The notes beneath the pieces were generated by a model. The model saw nothing but the letters and a program-made list of their open reading frames with translations, was not told the DNA's origin and did no database searches. DNA of 64,000 nt from Acidobacteriota bacterium (GTDB lineage Bacteria > Acidobacteriota > Blastocatellia > Pyrinomonadales > Pyrinomonadaceae), in assembly GCA_025463135.1 (NCBI GenBank), contig JAOAPY010000048.1:124001-188000 (forward strand), in the 5' to 3' direction. Shown here piece by piece: positions 25,383-33,883 of the stretch; the first letter of the stretch is position 1, and every line of letters starts with the position of its first letter. The translations under genes were made by a program, and so were the position numbers.

Positions 25383-27872
25383 TCACTCATAAATCAAAAA
25401 GCGCCGGCGCGCGCGCAGAAACTGTTCGAGGCCGGGACGCCAGGCGCGCGCGATCTCTTCAGCAGTTTCCCCGCGTTTAACTTTCGCGAGCGCGTCTGCG
25501 TTAGCCAACAAGCGCAGGTAATCGTCAACCTTCCAATCCTGTGGATAAAGGCGGCGCAAAGCCACCGCAATTTCCAAACCTGCAAGCACGGGACGAAACT
25601 GACTGCGATTGGTAATGATTATGTTGATGCCGCTGCATTCCACTGCTTTGAAAACCGAGCTCTGCGGCGTGAACCTGACCGGCACGAACCGCACGCCTGC
25701 GATCTGCCGGTCATTCAAATAAGCCGCAAGCTCTGGCCCCTTGATCCAAGGGGCGCCAACAACTTCGAACGGCGTGTCCGTACCACGACCCACGGAAACA
25801 TTCGTCGTCTCCAGCAAACCGATTCCCGGATACAGAGTTGCCTCAGTCAAACTTCGCATGTTCGGCGAGGGATTGATCCAGGTGAGATTGGTTGAGTCGA
25901 ACCAGTAGGTCCGTCGCCACCCTTCCATTCTAATAACCCGCAAGTCACAACCAAGCCGGCGCTGCTCATTATAAAGCTGTGCCAGTTCGCCGATAGTCAT
26001 TCCATGCCGCACCGGAATCGTGTGATATGAAGTGAATGATAACTTGTCCGCATCCGCCACCGGACCCTCTACCTCCACACCACCGATCGGGTTTGGGCGA
26101 TCGAGAACATACACCGGCAGGTGGGCCCTGGCCGCTTCTTCCATGACATAGCCGAGAGTGGAAATGTAAGTGTAGAACCGCGTGCCGACGTCCTGAATGT
26201 CATACACAATCGCATCCAGATCCTTTAACTGTTCAGGCCGCGGCCGGCGCGTATCGCCGTAAAGCGAAAATATCGGCAGGCCGGTCCGTTCATCCTTCGC
26301 ATCAGAAACGTTTTCATCGGCGCCGCCACGGATTCCATGTTCCGGCGAAAAGAGTGCGACCAGTCGCACACCCGGCGCCGCACGTAGTACATCAATGGTC
26401 TGCCGGCCATCCCGATCGCGTCCGGTATGATTGGTTACCAGTCCTATGCGCAAGCCTGACAATTGTTTGAAACCGTCCCGCTTCAGCACGTCGATGCCGG
26501 TCATGATCCTTGCGCCGGCCCTGCTGATATCGGAAGCTGTCGCGGCGAACACTCCTATATTCTTTACCATCTCAGCGTAATAAGTTCCCAGGCGCAGCCG
26601 CGCGCGCGATACTGCCGCGCCATCCTCAACTGCCGCAGCCACAATCGATGCGACGCGCGCGCGCAGGGGCCCGACATCGCCCTTCCCGTCCGGATGCACT
26701 CGATTACTGAGAAAGATTACGAATGTCTCACTGGCCGGATCGATCCAGATTGAAGTTCCGGTAAAGCCTGTGTGGCCAAAGGATCCGAGCGGAAACAAAT
26801 CACCGCGATTAGTGGAAAAGCTGGTGTTAATGTCCCAGCCTAATCCTCGCGTCCAGCCCTGCTCCGAAACCAGACGAGGCCTGGTCATCTCGGCCACGGC
26901 CAGGGGACTAAGGATCCGCACACCGTTGTATTGACCGCCGTTAAGAATCATCTGGGCATAGATGGCAAGATCGTCCGCAGTGGAAAACAGCCCGGCATGG
27001 CCCGCGACGCCATCCATGCGATAAGCGGTAGGATCATGAACTTCGCCGCGCAGCCACTGCTCCCCTTCGGCCCCGGCATTGGTGCTGGTATCTCCGAGAT
27101 AACTGAGTTGACCACGACGTCGTTCGGTGGGAGCAATGCGATCTTTAAGCGCAGCAGCCGGCCGGAATCCGGTATCGTGCATGCCCAACGGGATGAAAAT
27201 GTTTCGTCGCGCAAACTCATTGAGCGGTAGGCCACTGGCGCGACGAACCACTTCACCGAGCGCAATATAATTGATGTCGCTGTAAAGAAAACGCGCGCCG
27301 GGCTGATTGCGCAATGGTTCCTTGATGAGTCGCTTGATCGCTTCGTCGTAACCGATCCAGCGTTCCTTCAGATCAAAATCAGGAGCGTAACCCGCACGGT
27401 GCGTCAGGAGTAATTCAATTGTGATTCGTTCCCGCCCGTCCCCTTTGAGCTCCGGAATGTATTGCGATAACGGATCGCTCAAACGCACCTTACCGCGCTC
27501 AACCAGGAGCATGATGCTGGTAGCCGTGGCCATGACTTTCGTGAGACTCGCCAGATCAAAGATCGTATCCGGCATCATGGCTTCGTGCTTTGGTTCGATT
27601 GCTCGCTCTCCGTAAGCTTTGCGCCACACCACCCGACCTTTGCGCGCTACCAACACCACCGCGCCCGGCAATTGATGTTTAGCAATCGAGTCCGCGATCA
27701 GCTGATCCATTTGACCGAGGCGGTTGGCCGAAAGTCTGACGGTTGCCGGGATAGATCTCGGAAGCTGACTGGAAAATGTCTGCGGGCAGATAGAAAACAA
27801 AAGTAGCAGAGCCGAGGCAAGGCGAACCTTCGCCGACCTGATCATTGAAGAACGAAAGGAAAATTGATTCAT
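25383..27872 (-). CDS. Fused beta-lactamase-fold hydrolase (AmiE-like) and NamZ-type exo-muramidase
   Basis: 829 residues from ATG 27872 (ATG 27845 is an alternative; neither has a good Shine-Dalgarno). Signal peptide at about 14-35. Residues about 45-415 are a serine beta-lactamase/PBP4*-type domain with S109-L-T-K112 and Y197-S-D, and GHTGFTG at the third box. Residues about 455-829 are a DUF1343/NamZ domain (GLVTNHTGRD, FSPEHGIRG, YDIQDVGTRFYTY, DRPNPIGG, INPSPNMRS). NamZ of B. subtilis removes non-reducing-end MurNAc from peptidoglycan; its operon partner AmiE, a beta-lactamase-fold protein, cleaves the MurNAc-peptide bond. The fusion would do both steps in the periplasm; the amidase role is inferred from context. 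Confidence 0.88.
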   Translation of the reverse strand: MNQFSFRSSMIRSAKVRLASALLLLFSICPQTFSSQLPRSIPATVRLSANRLGQMDQLIADSIAKHQLPGAVVLVARKGRVVWRKAYGERAIEPKHEAMMPDTIFDLASLTKVMATATSIMLLVERGKVRLSDPLSQYIPELKGDGRERITIELLLTHRAGYAPDFDLKERWIGYDEAIKRLIKEPLRNQPGARFLYSDINYIALGEVVRRASGLPLNEFARRNIFIPLGMHDTGFRPAAALKDRIAPTERRRGQLSYLGDTSTNAGAEGEQWLRGEVHDPTAYRMDGVAGHAGLFSTADDLAIYAQMILNGGQYNGVRILSPLAVAEMTRPRLVSEQGWTRGLGWDINTSFSTNRGDLFPLGSFGHTGFTGTSIWIDPASETFVIFLSNRVHPDGKGDVGPLRARVASIVAAAVEDGAAVSRARLRLGTYYAEMVKNIGVFAATASDISRAGARIMTGIDVLKRDGFKQLSGLRIGLVTNHTGRDRDGRQTIDVLRAAPGVRLVALFSPEHGIRGGADENVSDAKDERTGLPIFSLYGDTRRPRPEQLKDLDAIVYDIQDVGTRFYTYISTLGYVMEEAARAHLPVYVLDRPNPIGGVEVEGPVADADKLSFTSYHTIPVRHGMTIGELAQLYNEQRRLGCDLRVIRMEGWRRTYWFDSTNLTWINPSPNMRSLTEATLYPGIGLLETTNVSVGRGTDTPFEVVGAPWIKGPELAAYLNDRQIAGVRFVPVRFTPQSSVFKAVECSGINIIITNRSQFRPVLAGLEIAVALRRLYPQDWKVDDYLRLLANADALAKVKRGETAEEIARAWRPGLEQFLRARRRFLIYE

Positions 27873-27898
27873 GATCTATAAATCGGTTGCGGGTGTTT

Positions 27899-28090
27899 TT
27901 AACGCCGAGGGCGTTCGCCAATTCCAGCCCAGGGTAACCACCCTGGGACGGCCGATTCATTATTAATTTCAGAACACTGAAGGTGTTGGTAAAGCAACGG
28001 ACCACGATTTTCGCAAACCCTTTCAGGGTAGCAAATCAAAGGTACTCAGGGTGTTACCCTGGGCTGGAATGTGCCAACACCTTCGGCGTT
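27899..28090. repeat. Family C nested palindrome inside the salvage cluster
   Basis: Outer arms AACGCCGAGGGCGTTCGCC and GTGCCAACACCTTCGGCGTT; inner hairpins CCCAGGGTAACCACCCTGGG and CCCAGGGTG..ACCCTGGGCT. It lies between nagZ and the amidase-NamZ gene. A second copy is at 42495-42704 between xylG and xylH. Confidence 0.8.
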
Positions 28091-28152
28091 AATTTCAGTT
28101 CTAGTTGCTCTCATTCGGCCCCGCGTTGATCTGGCAAGGTCCGATTCGAAGA

Positions 28153-30030
28153 CTACTGCTTCTTCAACTGTATTCCCGTCCCGCGCGGGTAAAGTCCAGG
28201 CAACGAAATAGGCAGCTTTCCCGTGATGTCGATTTGCCCTAACACCGACCGGGCCGCCGCTTCCTGCAGGCTGGGCATATCACCATAGGCCACGAGATAG
28301 GTTCGCAGTTGCGGGAAACTCATCAACAAGTATGGATTACCAAAACTGATAGCCACGATTCGGGTCTTTTTTTCCAACAGAGCCGAAAGCGCACCTCTTC
28401 CTGGCCCGGGAAGATCGACGCTACGCTTTTCACCTGAACGCACACGTCCATACAGCGAGACGATGATCACCTCGGCTTCCATGGCACGGTCCACGGCTTT
28501 GAGTATCTCTGGCACGGTTGAGCGGTCGTCCAGCACCATGGTATCTATTTTATAGCCGGCGCGAGTCATCGTCCCAACAAAAGCGTTCGCCACAAATAGG
28601 CGATCATCACCATTCGTGATCGCCAGGTTAAAGATGCGACTTTCCGGTTTGAGATTCTTGAGCGGTAATAACTTATCTTCGTCGCGCACCAGCGTGATCG
28701 CATGCTCCGCCGTCTCGCGCGCCAGATCGAGAACGTCACGACTGCCGACTATGCGGTCGATCTGGTCCAATGGGGTGATGCGATTCTTTTCCAATCCCAG
28801 GTCATACTTCGCCGCCAGCAGCTTGCGAGCCGAATCCTCAATTCGTTTTTCAGAAAGACGCCCCGACTGCACTGCGGTACGCACACCACGTAAGGCAGCA
28901 TCCGCATCTGCCGGCTTTAGCAGCAGATCGGCGCCGGCCTCGAGCGCCCGCACGGCCGCTTCTTCCTGCGTGAAATAAATGGTCAAACCACTCATGCTCA
29001 AAGCGTCAGTAACAATCATACCGTTGAAGTGGAGATCGTTGCGCAAGATGCCGCCGATGACCGGAGACATTGTCGCCGGCATTGTTCCCTGCCCTTCGAT
29101 CTCACCTGCTTCAGTCGTATCCGTGGGTTTGCCCTTAACGTTTTTTGGCAGCGGCTTGACGACTGTTGGATCCACTTGCGGCAGGCCGATGTGTCCCATC
29201 ATCACGGCTCCCACGCCCACATCCACTGAGGCGCGAAAAGGAACCAGCTCGACACTGTTCAGCCGTCCGCGGTTGACATCTATTTCCGGCAGGCCGCGGT
29301 GGGAATCTACTGCCGTGTCTCCGTGTCCGGGAAAGTGTTTCGCGGTGGCGATGACGCCGCCGCGCTGTGCACCTTCAGTGAATGCCGCTGCAAAGCGCGC
29401 TACGTCTTCCGGATCTTCTCCATAAGAGCGAACATTAATTACCGGGTTGGCTGCGTTGTTGTTGACGTCAACTACGGGCGCGTAAATCTGCTGGATCCCG
29501 AGAGCTCGTGCTTCGCGAGCAGTTAACTCGCCCTGTCGCCGGGCAAAGTCAGAATTTCCCGTGGCGCCTACTGCCATGTTCCAGGGGAAGTTGACTGTGT
29601 CGTCAAAACGCATTCCCGAGCCGGCTTCCAGGTCGGCCGAAACCAGCAGCGGATAGCGAGCCTGTTCCTGCATGCGGTTGACCAGCATCACCGACTCGTA
29701 GACAGGCCCACGGAAAAGAATGATGCCGCCGACATGATTGTCCACTACCTGATGTCGCAGGGCCCGATAAGCGTCGCTGTCCTGATTCAGGAAAGTCGCG
29801 TTGATGCCAACCGAGATCAGCTGCCCAATCTTCTCGTCGAGTGACATGCGATGCAGTTGTTTGTTGGCCCACTTAATTGCAGCCTTGCTCGGTGTCGACG
29901 AATAGGGTTTGACTTCTCTACTTTTGGCGTAGGCCGGATCATCGATCTTAAAAAGCGGCACCACCAGGAGGGCCGCCATCAACAAAACCGAAATGGCGCG
30001 GACTTTCCTCCTAATGATTTCTGACCTCAT
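28153..30030 (-). CDS. nagZ: Beta-N-acetylglucosaminidase, GH3
   Basis: 625 residues from ATG 30030; the longer frame to 30138 overlaps the symporter gene, and the signal/anchor (residues about 10-27, VRAISVLLMAALLVVPLF) begins naturally at this start. GH3 NagZ signature K231-HFPGHGDTAVDSH244, with the D242/H244 acid-base dyad, and nucleophile D342 in IVTDALSMSG. A C-terminal domain (about 430-625) follows, as in the two-domain B. subtilis enzyme. It cleaves GlcNAc from the non-reducing end of GlcNAc-MurNAc units, giving ends that NamZ can then attack. It is exported, unlike the cytoplasmic enterobacterial NagZ. The gene follows the symporter after 31 nt. Confidence 0.92.
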   Translation of the reverse strand: MRSEIIRRKVRAISVLLMAALLVVPLFKIDDPAYAKSREVKPYSSTPSKAAIKWANKQLHRMSLDEKIGQLISVGINATFLNQDSDAYRALRHQVVDNHVGGIILFRGPVYESVMLVNRMQEQARYPLLVSADLEAGSGMRFDDTVNFPWNMAVGATGNSDFARRQGELTAREARALGIQQIYAPVVDVNNNAANPVINVRSYGEDPEDVARFAAAFTEGAQRGGVIATAKHFPGHGDTAVDSHRGLPEIDVNRGRLNSVELVPFRASVDVGVGAVMMGHIGLPQVDPTVVKPLPKNVKGKPTDTTEAGEIEGQGTMPATMSPVIGGILRNDLHFNGMIVTDALSMSGLTIYFTQEEAAVRALEAGADLLLKPADADAALRGVRTAVQSGRLSEKRIEDSARKLLAAKYDLGLEKNRITPLDQIDRIVGSRDVLDLARETAEHAITLVRDEDKLLPLKNLKPESRIFNLAITNGDDRLFVANAFVGTMTRAGYKIDTMVLDDRSTVPEILKAVDRAMEAEVIIVSLYGRVRSGEKRSVDLPGPGRGALSALLEKKTRIVAISFGNPYLLMSFPQLRTYLVAYGDMPSLQEAAARSVLGQIDITGKLPISLPGLYPRGTGIQLKKQ

Positions 30031-30061
30031 TTGTTTTGAAGAGTAAGCTCGAGAGTTTGCG

Positions 30062-31663
30062 TTACCTCGGCGACAGTTCGTCCTGACGTTCGACCGGGGT
30101 GGGCGCAAAGGCATACCCGGCCAGCCAGGCAACCACAAAAGTGATTATGCTGCCCAGCAACACGTACCAGGTCCAGGCGATGGGCGTCCAAAAACGTATA
30201 TAGAGCATGACGACAATGCTGACAATCATGCCAATGAGCGCCGGCGGCTCGCTCACCTTTCGCAAAAAAGTCCCTACTAAAAATACCCCGAGCACCGGGC
30301 CATTGATCAGTGAAGCAATCGATAAAGCCTGATCCAAAGCCGATCGATTCTGTCGCATAGCTAAGAGGGCCACTCCGATTTGCAAGACTCCCCAAAGGAG
30401 CGTCAACCAGTGGGACACTCGCAGATAGTGTTTGTCATCACGTTTCGGCCTGAATGGTTTATAGAGATCATTGACCGCCGTCGCGGCAATGGAATTGAGC
30501 GAGGACGAAAGTGCCGCGGCGAAAATCGCTGCTACTACCAAACCAGACAGACCCGTAGGCATGAACTTGGTAATAAAGTCAGGAAATACGCGATCGCCGC
30601 CAACCGCCTGGAACACGCCACCCACGGGCAGCGTGGCGACGCCCGATCCCAGCGCAGCGTATCCCGGGTCAGTCTGCGGTCCATAAAACGCAAACAGCAG
30701 CACGCCGATAAACAAAAAGCCGACAAACTGCGCAAACACAACCGCGCCGCTGGACAAAAGGGCCGCGGCCGCGCGTCGCGGTTTGTCGGTGCACAAATAA
30801 CGCTGTACCAGATACTGATCGGTCCCGTGCGTGCTCATTGTCAAGAAACAGCCGCCGAGGAGGCCCGCCCAGAACGTATAGGTCTTAGTCAAATCGATCG
30901 GCAACGTAAAATTTAACGCGCCGTCGGTGAACGGCGCCTTAAAAGCGTAGACCGTCGGCCTGATGCCGAAATCAATGAAGTTGAATTTATGGTATTGCTC
31001 GCCCAGCGCAATCGCTTGCGGCCAGCCGCCTTTGATGGCCATGATCAGCACCACTCCGGCCATGGCCGCGCCCGCCAGATAGATCCCCAACTGCACGACC
31101 TCGACCCAAATTACCGCCTCCATGCCGCCAAAATACGTAAAGATAATCATCACCACGCCCAGCAGCACGACGGACCCAATAACAATTGTTTCGGTATTCG
31201 CCTGCGGTTGAAAAGCGGTGTAAACCGCGGCCAGAACGAATGCCGTCAAGAGCAGACGTATGCCGTCGGCGATGTTGCGCATCACCACGAAAAGTGAGGC
31301 CGCGAGCATTTTGATGCGATTGCCAAAGCGCCGCTCGAGCAGCTGATAGACCGTCAGCAACTCGCCACGAAAATACGAAGGGATAAAAAGCAGCGAGATG
31401 ACCACGCGGCCCAGCATGTATCCCAGCACAAGCTGCAGGAACTCAAAATTGCCGCCGCGTGCGAAAGCGATCCCCGGTACGGAGATGAAAGTAATCGTGG
31501 AAGTCTCAGTGGCGACAATCGACGCGGCGATGGCCCACCACGGTACGGTGCGATCGCCAAGAAAATAATCACGCGTCGTTTCCTGCTTGCGCGAGAACCA
31601 AACGCCGAACAACGTGATACCAATCAAGTAGCCAAAGATGATTACCAGATCGAGTGGCTTCAT
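30062..31663 (-). CDS. Sodium/solute symporter, probable amino-sugar uptake
   Basis: 533 residues with about 13 hydrophobic segments, starting LDLVIIFGYLIGITLFGVWF and containing TRDYFLGDRTVPWWAIAASI, the usual first cytoplasmic loop of the SSS family (SGLT/NanT-like). Its ATG overlaps the murQ stop (ATGA), so it is translationally coupled to murQ. In E. coli and B. subtilis MurNAc enters by the PTS protein MurP; here no PTS gene is seen and a kinase is present. The parsimonious inference is that this symporter takes up free MurNAc and/or GlcNAc with sodium. Substrate specificity is not visible from sequence. Confidence 0.87.
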   Translation of the reverse strand: MKPLDLVIIFGYLIGITLFGVWFSRKQETTRDYFLGDRTVPWWAIAASIVATETSTITFISVPGIAFARGGNFEFLQLVLGYMLGRVVISLLFIPSYFRGELLTVYQLLERRFGNRIKMLAASLFVVMRNIADGIRLLLTAFVLAAVYTAFQPQANTETIVIGSVVLLGVVMIIFTYFGGMEAVIWVEVVQLGIYLAGAAMAGVVLIMAIKGGWPQAIALGEQYHKFNFIDFGIRPTVYAFKAPFTDGALNFTLPIDLTKTYTFWAGLLGGCFLTMSTHGTDQYLVQRYLCTDKPRRAAAALLSSGAVVFAQFVGFLFIGVLLFAFYGPQTDPGYAALGSGVATLPVGGVFQAVGGDRVFPDFITKFMPTGLSGLVVAAIFAAALSSSLNSIAATAVNDLYKPFRPKRDDKHYLRVSHWLTLLWGVLQIGVALLAMRQNRSALDQALSIASLINGPVLGVFLVGTFLRKVSEPPALIGMIVSIVVMLYIRFWTPIAWTWYVLLGSIITFVVAWLAGYAFAPTPVERQDELSPR

Positions 31664-32601
31664 TTGTCGTCTTTGGGATTGGTCACGCGATGAATTTCAG
31701 CGGCGCGATTTACCACCCCTCCCGAAGCAGCGAGGGCCCGTTCCGCCGCTGTCAGCGAACAGCCCTCTTTCGCCATCAACAAAGCCGCCGGCAGGCTGCC
31801 ATTGGCCCTTGCCAGACTTTCGCCGGCGGCGCGTTCATCAATTCCGAGTTCGGCCATGATTATTCGCAAAGCGCGCGCGCGCAGTTTTGCATTGCGGGTT
31901 TGCATGTTGGTCATGCGGTTCCCGGTGACATAACCTAATTTCACCATCGTGGCGGTCGATAACATGTTCAGTACCATCTTCTGCGCCGTTCCGGCTTTCA
32001 AACGCGTCGAACCGGCCACTACTTCCGGGCCAACCACGGGAACAATACTCACCTGAGCCGCCGCTACAATAGGAGATTCAGGTGTGCAGGTGAGCGCGAT
32101 CGTAAAGGCGCCCAAAGAACGAGCATAAGATAGCGCGCCGATCGTGTATGGCGTCCGCCCTGAAGCGGCGATTCCCACCAAGGCATCATCTCTCGTAAAA
32201 CCCCGCGCCCTCAGATCATTCTGACCCGCCTCCGCGTCATCTTCCGATGCCTCTACTGCACGATAACACGCTTCATAACCACCGGCGATGACGGCCTGGA
32301 CCATATCCGGAGAAACACCAAAGGTTGGCGGACATTCAGCCGCATCAAGTACGCCCAAGCGGCCTGATGTGCCCGTGCCCACATAAAACAATCTGCCCGT
32401 GTCGCGTAGCCGGCTCACTATTCCTTCGACGGCCTGCGCCACTGCGGGTAAAACGCTTTTGACCGCACCGGCCACCAATGCATCCTCGTCATTCATGACG
32501 CTGACGATTTCTGCAATGGAGAGTGAGCTAAGATTGGTTGTGCGCGGATTTTCTTGTTCGGTAATAGGAAGCGGATCTGAGCTTAAGTAAATGTTATCCA
32601 T
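31660..32601 (-). CDS. murQ: N-acetylmuramic acid 6-phosphate etherase
   Basis: 313 residues. SIS-domain signature YVGTGTSGRLGVLDAAECPP with E89, and SEDD with E120. The 31-residue spacing equals that of catalytic E83 and E114 in E. coli MurQ. It splits the lactyl ether of MurNAc-6-phosphate to give GlcNAc-6-phosphate and D-lactate. The C-terminal helix bundle with VTGNRMTNMQTRNAKLRARA is present, and length is normal. A family B repeat separates it from the upstream kinase gene; the downstream symporter overlaps by 4 nt. D-lactate formed here could feed an FAD-linked oxidase such as GlcDE, but that is speculation. Confidence 0.95.
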   Translation of the reverse strand: MDNIYLSSDPLPITEQENPRTTNLSSLSIAEIVSVMNDEDALVAGAVKSVLPAVAQAVEGIVSRLRDTGRLFYVGTGTSGRLGVLDAAECPPTFGVSPDMVQAVIAGGYEACYRAVEASEDDAEAGQNDLRARGFTRDDALVGIAASGRTPYTIGALSYARSLGAFTIALTCTPESPIVAAAQVSIVPVVGPEVVAGSTRLKAGTAQKMVLNMLSTATMVKLGYVTGNRMTNMQTRNAKLRARALRIIMAELGIDERAAGESLARANGSLPAALLMAKEGCSLTAAERALAASGGVVNRAAEIHRVTNPKDDK

Positions 32602-32631
32602 GCGAATTCTGCGTTGTTCTCAAAAGAGTAG

Positions 32632-32728
32632 TGCCCTAACTTCTTTTGTAACGCAAACTGTTAGTTTGCGAAGATTGAATGGCATTCAACGGGGCCGCAA
32701 ACTAACAGTTTGCGTTACAACTTAGGGC
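32632..32728. repeat. Family B element, best-preserved copy
   Basis: GTAACGCAAACTGTTAGTTT... (32648-32670) and its perfect inverse (32696-32718), with inner palindrome TTGAATGGCATTCAA. Flanking GCCCTAA...TTAGGGC extends the inverted symmetry to 32632-32728. It sits between the kinase gene and murQ. Confidence 0.85.
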
Positions 32729-32747
32729 GGAAATCTGAAGAAAGCAA

Positions 32748-33740
32748 TCAAACTGCCAGAGCGACACTACTGTTGTGCTCTCGCGCCATCCGGGCCGCGG
32801 CAACTGCCGGACTGAATCGCGGCGGCGCCAGGTAGGCTTTCGGAGCGATACGCTCAACTTCACGCCTAAGTGGCTCGAGCACCAGTTCGCCCGCCGCAAA
32901 TACGCCTCCCACAAAGGCTACCTGGAAACGTTCCTGCTCCATTTTCAATCCGCGAATCACAGCAGCAGCGGCAATTCCCAGCTCCCTTCCTGCGGCCGTG
33001 ATGATCTCCCGCGCCACCTGATCGCCTTCTTTGGCCGACTCGATTACCAGTTTCGCAAATCCCGCAATCCGGTCGTTGGTCATCGTCGGCGCATAAAGCG
33101 CGGTGGACAGATCGTCAGCTGTCGTCACGTGGAAATAGGAACATGCGGCGGCGGTCAGCGACGTCCCGGGCCCGCGACCGTCCGCCGCGTGCGCAATCGC
33201 GCTCAAGGCCCGGCGCGCAATCCAGGAACCGCCACCCTCATCGCCGGCCATGGGCCCCCAGCCGCCCGCGCGCAAGCATCGGTGGCGCGCGTTAATTCCG
33301 CAACTGACTGACCCGGTGCCGGAAATCACCACCACACCCGGCTCGCCATCCGTGGCGCCAAACAAGGCGATCTCTGCATCACCAACTACCTCGAGCTCAC
33401 GGATGCCCAGGTTGCGCAACGCTTCTGCCATACGCGCACTCAACTCTTTGCGGCGGGCGCCCGCTACACCAATTACAATCGCCACGATCTCGGATCTTCT
33501 GATGCGGGCCGCGGCACAGGCCCGATCGATGGCCTCTCGGATCGCGGCCGCCGCCACCGTGATGCCTACTCGTAAAGGATTCGAAGGACCAGCGTCGCCC
33601 TCGCCCAGGATATTGTCCTCCGCGTCGATCACCACCGCGTGCGTCTTGGTCCCGCCACCGTCAACGCCCGCAAAAATTTCGCGTGGTTGAATCCGTCGCG
33701 TTGCTACCAAATCCGCTGACCGCTGGGCGGTAGTTGCCAT
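32748..33740 (-). CDS. BadF/BadG-type amino-sugar kinase (GlcNAc/MurNAc kinase-like)
   Basis: 330 residues of the ASKHA fold: phosphate-1 loop FAGVDGGGTKT (residues 24-33), adenosine/phosphate-2 stretch VVISGTGSVSCG, and the sugar-kinase hallmark GGWGPMAGDEGGGSWIARRA. This family includes eukaryotic N-acetylglucosamine kinase and bacterial MurK, which phosphorylates both MurNAc and GlcNAc at O6. First gene of the minus-strand salvage cluster, followed by murQ, so MurNAc (and probably GlcNAc) is the likely substrate. It has a divergent promoter region shared with a LysR gene. Glucosamine kinase is the main alternative. Confidence 0.86.
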   Translation of the reverse strand: MATTAQRSADLVATRRIQPREIFAGVDGGGTKTHAVVIDAEDNILGEGDAGPSNPLRVGITVAAAAIREAIDRACAAARIRRSEIVAIVIGVAGARRKELSARMAEALRNLGIRELEVVGDAEIALFGATDGEPGVVVISGTGSVSCGINARHRCLRAGGWGPMAGDEGGGSWIARRALSAIAHAADGRGPGTSLTAAACSYFHVTTADDLSTALYAPTMTNDRIAGFAKLVIESAKEGDQVAREIITAAGRELGIAAAAVIRGLKMEQERFQVAFVGGVFAAGELVLEPLRREVERIAPKAYLAPPRFSPAVAAARMAREHNSSVALAV

Positions 33741-33797
33741 AATAGGAGTACCGAATCGGCTGCTGATTCGAGGCTAACGATTAAGCTATAGCTACTC

Positions 33798-33828
33798 TTG
33801 ATTATTCTAGGTAAGCGTGACGTATAAT
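33798..33828 (+). promoter_or_regulatory. Candidate promoter of the LysR-type gene
   Basis: TTGATT-N19-TATAAT, with a perfect -10 at 33823-33828. On the other strand a weaker TAGAAT (33804-33809) could serve the kinase gene. Transcription would start near 33835, before the palindrome at 33844. Confidence 0.42.
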
Positions 33829-33843
33829 GGAAACTAAAAGATT

Positions 33844-33858
33844 TTATCGTTACGATAA
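33844..33858. promoter_or_regulatory. Candidate LysR-type operator between kinase and regulator genes
   Basis: TTATCG-TTA-CGATAA is a perfect 6-bp inverted repeat and contains T-N11-A, the LysR-type binding rule. It lies about 25 bases before the LysR start codon. It would overlap the start of the regulator transcript (autorepression) and lie upstream of a kinase promoter (activation). Confidence 0.55.
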
Positions 33859-33883
33859 TCGTGTGTAATAGGATGGCTGGTCC

